In this document: piece after piece, positions 6,253-9,993 of the stretch | How the letters are laid out: each line of letters starts with the position of its first letter | How positions within the stretch are numbered: position 1 is the stretch's first letter | Assembly (NCBI GenBank): GCA_030688705.1 | Contig: JAUYJH010000077.1 | Span: 1-9,993, forward strand | Reading direction: 5' to 3' | Length of the DNA: 9,993 nt | Origin: Deltaproteobacteria bacterium | GTDB lineage: Bacteria; UBA10199; SPLOWO2-01-44-7 | Made by a program: the position numbers and the translations under genes | The notes under the pieces: generated by a model | Seen by the model: only the letters and a program-made list of their open reading frames with translations | What the model was told of the DNA's origin: nothing | The model's database searches: none

Positions 6253-6298
6253 AGCGTAAAGGGCTCAGGATGACAAGCGTAAAGGACTCAGGATGACA
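6240..6298 (+). repeat. 23-bp tandem repeat, two full copies plus 13 bases
   Basis: Units at 6240-6262 and 6263-6285 are identical; 6286-6298 is a third, partial unit differing in its first base (A for G). Each unit is the repeat end (G)CTCAGGATGACA followed by AGCGTAAAGG. Confidence 0.95.
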
Positions 6299-7658
6299 AA
6301 CCGACGAGCGGCCGGCCGATAAAATAAATGGCCAGGGCGAAGTAGGCCCACATGCAAAAAATGTTGACCAACGTCCCCACAAAGGGGCCGGTGGCCACGG
6401 CCGGATCGATCCCCACTTTTTGAAACAAAACGGGGATGAGCGTCCCCACCGCCACCGCGATAATCATCGAAAGGGCCAGCGCCGTACCAATGGCAACCGG
6501 TAAGAAAGGCCCGGCGCCGTAGCGCAAGCCGATAAAAACGGCGAGCAGCAGTCCGTAGGAGAGCCCCAAAATAATCGCCAAGCGAAATTCACGGAACATC
6601 GCCCCCCAAACCTCTCTCATGCTCAAACGCCCGCCCAACAAGGAACTGACGACAATCGTCATCGATTGGGTGCCGATATTCCCCCCCATCGCCAAAACCA
6701 ATGGAATGAAACCGGCCAAAAGCCCGATCTTGGTGATAAATGGGGTGTAGCGGACAATCACCTCCGAGGCGATCAGCCCCCCGATGAGGGTCACAAAAAA
6801 CCACGGCATCCGTTTTTTAAGATTTTCAAAAAGGGTCACCTTCCCCGCCGCCTCTTTACCGGCACCGGTCATGAGCAGCAAATCTTCGGTCGCCTCTTCC
6901 TTGATCACATCGATCACGTCGTCCACGGTAACCACCCCCACCAGCTTGTTGGAGGCATCGACCACCGGCAAAGAGAGATAGTTATAACGCGAAACGGTGC
7001 GAGCCACCTCTTCTTGGTCTTCATCCACGCGGACACGGTGCGGGTCTTTATCCATAATGTCTTGCAAAGCGGCTTGGGGCCCGGCCAAAATCAGTTTTTT
7101 AAGCGAAAGGACGCCGACCAGCTGGCCTTGCGGATTGACCACATAAACATAGAAAACAGATTCGACGGGACGCGATTTTTGCAGTTGGGCGATGGCTTCC
7201 GCCACCGTTATTTCTTCCGGAAGGGAAAAAACTTCGGGAGACATGATGCCGCCCGCGGTATCGGGCCGATGACGGATCAGCTCTTCCACCTCTTCCGCTT
7301 CCTCTTTTTTCAAACGGAGAAGTATCGCGCTGGAAAGCTCTTCAGGAAGATGCTCCAGAATGTCGGCGGCATCATCCGGGGAAACGTGATTCAGAATATC
7401 AGCCGATCTTTCGGCCCCCAGCGCCTCAAGAAGGGCTTCCGCCTTTTCCAGCGGCAGTTCCGACAAAACGGTCCCCATCTGCTCGCTTTGAAGCAAAGAA
7501 AAAACCTCCGTCTGCTCGGACACATTCATTCCGCTCAACACATAGGCAATATCGGCATGGTGCGTTTTATTCAGAATATTTTTCAGATTTTCGTCGGCAT
7601 GAATGTGCAGAAGTTTTTTGACCGTCTCGGAAAGAACTTGTACTTTTTTAGTGATCAT
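6288..7658 (-). CDS. mgtE: Magnesium transporter MgtE
   Basis: This inner-membrane Mg2+ channel is gated by cytosolic Mg2+. The domain order is canonical over 456 residues. The MgtE N domain is at ~25-125 (helical repeats such as HVSPDDAADILEHLPEE). A paired CBS domain follows at ~138-195 (TAGGIMSPEVFSL ... GVLSLKKLI) and ~200-255 (DIMDKDPHRVRVDEDQEEVA ... GVVTVDDVIDVI). A connecting helix leads into five membrane segments (~285-448). The signature GGNIGTQ is at 325-331, and D418 in GIDPAVATGPF corresponds to the pore aspartate. The gene appears intact. Its Shine-Dalgarno AGGA (9 bases before the ATG) and its last three codons plus stop (TTG TCA TCC TGA) lie in or at the edge of palindromic repeats on either side. 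No Mg2+ riboswitch is visible; there is no room for one outside the repeat. Confidence 0.97.
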   Translation of the reverse strand: MITKKVQVLSETVKKLLHIHADENLKNILNKTHHADIAYVLSGMNVSEQTEVFSLLQSEQMGTVLSELPLEKAEALLEALGAERSADILNHVSPDDAADILEHLPEELSSAILLRLKKEEAEEVEELIRHRPDTAGGIMSPEVFSLPEEITVAEAIAQLQKSRPVESVFYVYVVNPQGQLVGVLSLKKLILAGPQAALQDIMDKDPHRVRVDEDQEEVARTVSRYNYLSLPVVDASNKLVGVVTVDDVIDVIKEEATEDLLLMTGAGKEAAGKVTLFENLKKRMPWFFVTLIGGLIASEVIVRYTPFITKIGLLAGFIPLVLAMGGNIGTQSMTIVVSSLLGGRLSMREVWGAMFREFRLAIILGLSYGLLLAVFIGLRYGAGPFLPVAIGTALALSMIIAVAVGTLIPVLFQKVGIDPAVATGPFVGTLVNIFCMWAYFALAIYFIGRPLVGLSS

Positions 7659-7662
7659 GTCG

Positions 7663-7724
7663 TGTCATCCTGAGCACGTTCGCTTCGCTCAGTGTAAACT
7701 CCGCGAAGGATCCCGGGATTCTTC
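7663..7724 (-). repeat. Right arm of the perfect 62-bp inverted repeat around mgtE
   Basis: This arm is the exact reverse complement of 6191-6252. Its inner end is four bases upstream of the mgtE ATG. Confidence 0.93.
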
Positions 7725-7754
7725 CCCTTCGCTGCACTCAGGGTCAGAATGACA
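7663..7754. repeat. Palindromic repeat, copy 3 (between the RodZ-like gene and mgtE)
   Basis: The ends are TGTCATCCTGAG (7663-7674) and GTCAGAATGACA (7743-7754), a near-perfect inverted repeat, with the shared core in reverse orientation at about 7704-7720. In the direction of transcription its last bases, CTCAGGATGACA, supply AGGA nine bases before the mgtE ATG. On the other side it lies four bases beyond the RodZ-like stop codon, which itself sits in the loop of a small 7-bp hairpin (7751-7757 with 7765-7771). Confidence 0.88.
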
Positions 7755-7758
7755 TCCG

Positions 7759-8127
7759 CTATCGGGATGTCAGATAGGCGACGAGAACAATCATCACCAT
7801 CAAGACGACAAAAAAGACCCACGGCTTGAGCTGCAACCCTCCGGGGCGGAGCCATTTCACGCGGGCGTTTTTGCCGGCCTGGTCGGCGTGGATCGTCTTT
7901 AAATATTCCTCAAACTGCAACAGGGCCTCGTCCGCGTTAAGCCCGATCGCCTTGGAGTACGATTTGACAAAACCTTTCGCGAAAATGCTCCCGGGGAGCG
8001 CTTCCAAATCATCGGCCTCCAGGCTTTTAAGGCAATGCAGGCTGATTTTTGTCGTCTGTGAAACCTCTTCCAGACTGATTTTGCGCATTTCGCGCTGGCG
8101 CTTCAGATAGGTTCCGATGGTTTCCAT
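7759..8127 (-). CDS. Short RodZ-like protein: HTH_25 domain plus one membrane segment
   Basis: This is a predicted membrane-anchored protein of 122 residues. Residues ~1-75 (METIGTYLKRQREMRKISLEEVSQTTKISLHCLKSLEADD ... GFVKSYSKAIGLN) form the RodZ-type helix-turn-helix that in RodZ binds MreB and links the cytoskeleton to cell-wall synthesis. A basic linker (ARVKWLRPGGLQLKP) leads into one hydrophobic segment, ~102-120. Only two residues follow it. Typical RodZ proteins continue with a periplasmic DUF4115 domain, which is absent. It could be a natural short form or a truncated RodZ; the stop is four bases from a palindromic repeat, which makes truncation plausible. The ATG at 8127 matches the family's usual N-terminus (M-E-x-I-G). 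The upstream in-frame extension is rejected as GC-hairpin sequence. No Shine-Dalgarno is obvious. Confidence 0.85.
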   Translation of the reverse strand: METIGTYLKRQREMRKISLEEVSQTTKISLHCLKSLEADDLEALPGSIFAKGFVKSYSKAIGLNADEALLQFEEYLKTIHADQAGKNARVKWLRPGGLQLKPWVFFVVLMVMIVLVAYLTSR

Positions 8128-8145
8128 TATATCGGGGGGATCGCT

Positions 8146-8173
8146 GCCCCACCGCCTTTCAGGCGGTGCGGGC
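8146..8173. repeat. Strong GC-rich hairpin upstream of the RodZ-like gene
   Basis: GCCCCACCGCCT (8146-8157) pairs with 8161-8173 through 12 pairs, with one bulged C at 8169 and a three-base loop. It lies between mtnP and the RodZ-like gene. No T-run follows on either strand, so it is not a standard terminator; it may be a processing or stability structure, or a dispersed repeat. Confidence 0.75.
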
Positions 8174-8202
8174 CCCATCCCCCCGTCCCCCTCTCCTTCG
8201 GA

Positions 8203-8215
8203 CCGGCAAAGCCGG
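8203..8215. repeat. Small GC hairpin after mtnP
   Basis: CCGGC-AAA-GCCGG, a 5-bp stem with a three-base loop, ends 11 bases from the last base of the mtnP stop codon. Together with the larger hairpin at 8146-8173 it occupies most of the 99-base gap. No T-run is present. Confidence 0.55.
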
Positions 8216-8226
8216 ATCCTCAGTCG

Positions 8227-9087
8227 CTACAAATATTTCCCCGCAACGGCTTCAAGACGTTTTTTGACTTCGGGTGTGATTTTTTTCTTGTCGGTCATGA
8301 TGGCGTTTTCCAGCGCCTTGCAACACAAACAATTTCTGCTTTGCGGAAGGTTTTTTATCGCTTCACGGATGATCTCTTTGGCCGTTGCGACATTTTTTTG
8401 TATGATGGCAATGACCATGGCGACATCGACCGCCTCTTCGCTTTCGTGCCAGCAATCATAATCGGTCGAAAGAGCGATGGTGGCATAACAAATTTCGGCC
8501 TCTCTCGCAAGTTTGGCCTCCTGCAGATTGGTCATGCCGATCACATCGACACCCCAGGAGCGGAACAGTTTTGATTCGGCGCGGGAGGAAAACATCGGCC
8601 CCTCGATGCAGACATAGGTACCCCCCTTATGGGTTTTGGCGCCGACTTTTTTGGAGGCCGCAAAAGCGGTGTTAAAAAGATCGGGACAGACCGGATCAGC
8701 AAAACTGACATGGGCGACAATCCCTTTTTCAAAAAAGGTATAGGGTCTGGAGCGGGTTCGGTCGATAAATTGGTCGACAATGACCATATCCCCCGGGGCA
8801 ATCTCTTCTTTCATGGAACCGACCGCGCTGACCGAAAAAATGCGCTCCACACCCAAAAGTTTTAAGGCGTAAATGTTGGCGCGGAAATTAATTTCACTGG
8901 GGCTGATGACGTGGCCGCGGCCGTGGCGGGGTAAAAAAGCGATTTTTTGATTGTTCAGTTCGCCAATAACAATTGCATCAGATGGTTTGCCAAAAGGGGT
9001 ATCGACCGTTTTTTCCTCAAGAACTTTGAGCCCTTCCATTTCATAAAGCCCCGACCCGCCGATCACGCCGATTTTCGTTTGCACCAT
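8227..9087 (-). CDS. mtnP: S-methyl-5'-thioadenosine phosphorylase
   Basis: This enzyme cleaves methylthioadenosine with phosphate to adenine and 5-methylthioribose 1-phosphate, clearing the by-product of polyamine synthesis and feeding methionine salvage. The 286-residue length is normal. The phosphate-site loop GGSGLYE is at residues 10-16 and PRHGRGH at 53-59 (R54, H55). GTYVCIEGPMFSSRAESKL spans 156-174. IGMTNLQEAKLAREAEICY spans 183-201, with the substrate-contact M185/T186. TDYDCWH has D209 and D211, the pair that selects 6-aminopurines (adenine) rather than hypoxanthine or guanine. The cysteine-rich C-terminus (NCLCCKAL) is usual. The ATG at 9087 fits the family start, but it comes straight after a terminator-like T-run and has only a G-run, itself in the hairpin stem, as possible Shine-Dalgarno. 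No other methionine-salvage gene is in the window. Confidence 0.95.
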   Translation of the reverse strand: MVQTKIGVIGGSGLYEMEGLKVLEEKTVDTPFGKPSDAIVIGELNNQKIAFLPRHGRGHVISPSEINFRANIYALKLLGVERIFSVSAVGSMKEEIAPGDMVIVDQFIDRTRSRPYTFFEKGIVAHVSFADPVCPDLFNTAFAASKKVGAKTHKGGTYVCIEGPMFSSRAESKLFRSWGVDVIGMTNLQEAKLAREAEICYATIALSTDYDCWHESEEAVDVAMVIAIIQKNVATAKEIIREAIKNLPQSRNCLCCKALENAIMTDKKKITPEVKKRLEAVAGKYL

Positions 9088-9113
9088 AAAAAAACCCCCG
9101 AATTTCCGGAGGG
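9088..9113 (-). terminator. Terminator-like hairpin and T-run directly before the mtnP start
   Basis: Read on the - strand, CCTCCG pairs with CGGGGG around a six-base loop (one T-G pair) and is followed by seven T residues that touch the mtnP ATG. It lies 42 bases after the stop codon of the PDZ gene on the same strand, so it can end that transcript. Its position also makes it a candidate attenuator for mtnP. Confidence 0.65.
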
Positions 9114-9154
9114 TCTAACATTTATGATAAGGGCTGGCAATAAGGAACCACTAC

Positions 9155-9904
9155 TCAATTGATCCCTTTAGGCTGACACCAGCTGCGCTGAAAAGTCTGA
9201 TTTTGTACTTCACCCGATTCGGGTGAGACAAGGGTTAATGTAACAAAGGTGTTTTGCGGGCCACGGATTCTGTTAGCGACAATATTCGTGGGAAGAGTCG
9301 ATACATCACCTCCATCGACTGCCAAAACAATCGCTCCCGATTCAATCAAACCATTAGCAGGGCCACCTGACAGAACAAAATCGACTTTAAAAGGAATCGT
9401 CGTGTCGTAACTTATGCCAACACCACACAATTTGGACTGATCCCATTTTAAATTATCCAAAACATATTTGGAAGCCCCTTCAATCCAATAGTTCATCTCA
9501 TCGAAATAGTTGGTGGTTCTTGGAACAACCGTTTGAGCCACTTTTTCAATATTCTCCTTAAGTTTTAATTGCAATAAAGTGACCCGATAAGCACGAGAAC
9601 CCTTTTGGTCATCGGTTAAATGCTCGTTTCTCTTTTTTTCCGGTTTCACAACCATCTCTTCAAATTGCCGGCGATACATATCGGCACGAAAATAGGGGCA
9701 AAGGGCTGAAGAAGGAAAGGAAGGAATATCGACTTGAGATGGATGCCCTGCTTCCCGCATGTAAAGACTACGCCATCTTTCTAAATCGGCATCATCGATC
9801 TGTCCGTTAGGACCTGCCTTCCAATTTTGCCCAAATTGATCGAACGGTTTCACCCATGGATTTTCTTTGCCAACGGCCATGCACGGTTTTTCAACGTTTG
9901 CCAT
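9155..9904 (-). CDS. PDZ-domain protein of unknown function
   Basis: The protein has 249 residues, with no signal peptide and no membrane segment visible, so it is probably cytosolic. The C-terminal part (~157-226, KLCGVGISYDTTIPFKVDFVLSGGPANGLIESGAIVLAVDGGDV ... RIRGPQNTFVTLTLV) matches the PDZ fold of C-terminal processing proteases, including the IRGP...VTLTL ending. The usual AGLxxGD turn is altered to GLIESGA, and no protease domain is present. I do not recognise the N-terminal ~155 residues. They include a highly charged helical stretch (PEKKRNEHLTDDQKG) and NGQIDDADLERW, which faintly resembles an EF-hand loop but lacks the first acidic ligands. The start at 9904 is set by GGGAGG five bases upstream; an in-frame ATG at 9958 overlaps the likely promoter. 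It is probably transcribed alone and ended by the hairpin before mtnP. Confidence 0.78.
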   Translation of the reverse strand: MANVEKPCMAVGKENPWVKPFDQFGQNWKAGPNGQIDDADLERWRSLYMREAGHPSQVDIPSFPSSALCPYFRADMYRRQFEEMVVKPEKKRNEHLTDDQKGSRAYRVTLLQLKLKENIEKVAQTVVPRTTNYFDEMNYWIEGASKYVLDNLKWDQSKLCGVGISYDTTIPFKVDFVLSGGPANGLIESGAIVLAVDGGDVSTLPTNIVANRIRGPQNTFVTLTLVSPESGEVQNQTFQRSWCQPKGIN

Positions 9905-9923
9905 AGTAACCTCCCTGACGAGT

Positions 9924-9952
9924 GAGATAATGTATCTTCTACCGGGCGTCAA
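9924..9952 (-). promoter_or_regulatory. Possible sigma-70-type promoter for the PDZ gene
   Basis: On the - strand TTGACG (9947-9952) is followed, after exactly 17 bases, by TATCTC (9924-9929). The -35 is a five-of-six match; the -10 is weak. Transcription would start near 9917, leaving a very short leader that still holds the GGGAGG at 9910-9915. Confidence 0.4.
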
Positions 9953-9993
9953 ATTCATTTTTGCTACTGTAAAATGTACTTAAATAATAAAGG

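Larger units (their letters stand above)
6146..6298. repeat. Palindromic repeat, copy 2 (composite, fills the recO-mgtE gap)
   Basis: The core unit runs from TGTCATTCTGAG (6169-6180) to CTCAGGATGACA (6241-6252) and contains AATCCCGGGATCCTTCG. Each side has extra copies of the end sequence spaced exactly 23 bases apart. On the left is TGTCATTTTGAG at 6146-6157; on the right are CTCAGGATGACA at 6264-6275 and 6287-6298. The spacer on the left (TCCTTCACATC) resembles the reverse complement of the right spacers (TCCTTTACGCT). The outer left end contains the recO start codon and the outer right end contains the mgtE stop codon. Confidence 0.85.

Noticed and set aside
6240..6298. Short direct repeats that might suggest a CRISPR array
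   Set aside because: The units are contiguous 23-bp tandem copies with no variable spacers, and they are the end sequence of a palindromic repeat.
6666..7673. 335-codon open frame on the + strand opposite mgtE
   Set aside because: It lies wholly antisense to MgtE, is rich in His/Arg/Gln as expected of a complementary frame, and has no family resemblance.
7659..7762. Mg2+-sensing riboswitch ahead of mgtE
   Set aside because: The leader space is entirely the palindromic repeat; no M-box or ykoK-like conserved elements are seen.
9788..9823. EF-hand calcium loop in the PDZ protein (around NGQIDDADLERW)
   Set aside because: The loop lacks acidic residues at the first and third ligand positions, so calcium binding cannot be supported.

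Overview
The window looks like chromosomal DNA of a Gram-negative, probably uncultivated environmental bacterium. The Gram-negative reading rests on a TonB-type protein and a RodZ-like membrane protein. The DUF4372-type IS4 transposase and the abundance of short palindromic repeats at gene ends would fit a deltaproteobacterial-grade or candidate-phylum genome, but that placement is inference only. No rRNA, tRNA, CRISPR or phage genes are visible.

Layout. (1) 1-1330: an apparently complete IS4-family insertion sequence with matching terminal repeats, one intact transposase, and an mRNA hairpin over the transposase ribosome binding site. (2) 1318-2328: the C-terminal part of a NarL-type sensor histidine kinase; the IS has cut off its 5' end and the remaining frame now begins inside the IS terminal repeat. 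(3) 2336-2905 (-): pgsA, phosphatidylglycerophosphate synthase. (4) 2906-3052: a divergent intergenic region filled almost entirely by a long AT-rich hairpin. (5) 3053-4720 (+): nadB, L-aspartate oxidase, whose last 30 residues are read from a dispersed repeat. (6) 4704-9904 (-): six collinear genes, in transcription order a PDZ-domain protein, mtnP (methylthioadenosine phosphorylase), a short RodZ-like HTH/membrane protein, mgtE (Mg2+ transporter), a shortened recO, and a TonB-like protein.

Most genes are housekeeping: phospholipid synthesis, NAD synthesis, methylthioadenosine salvage, Mg2+ transport, recombination repair and envelope energy transduction. They do not form one pathway. The unusual content is the repeats. 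Three copies of a palindromic element with ends TGTCATYCTGAG / CTCAGGATGACA lie at 4628-4703, 6146-6298 and 7663-7754. Their ends form working parts of the adjacent genes: the nadB tail, the recO start codon, the mgtE stop codon and the mgtE Shine-Dalgarno. Two of the copies place mgtE between perfect 62-bp inverted repeats. A 7-nt tandem repeat inside the TonB-like gene could shift its reading frame. A terminator-like hairpin touches the mtnP start codon, and two GC-rich hairpins separate mtnP from the RodZ-like gene.
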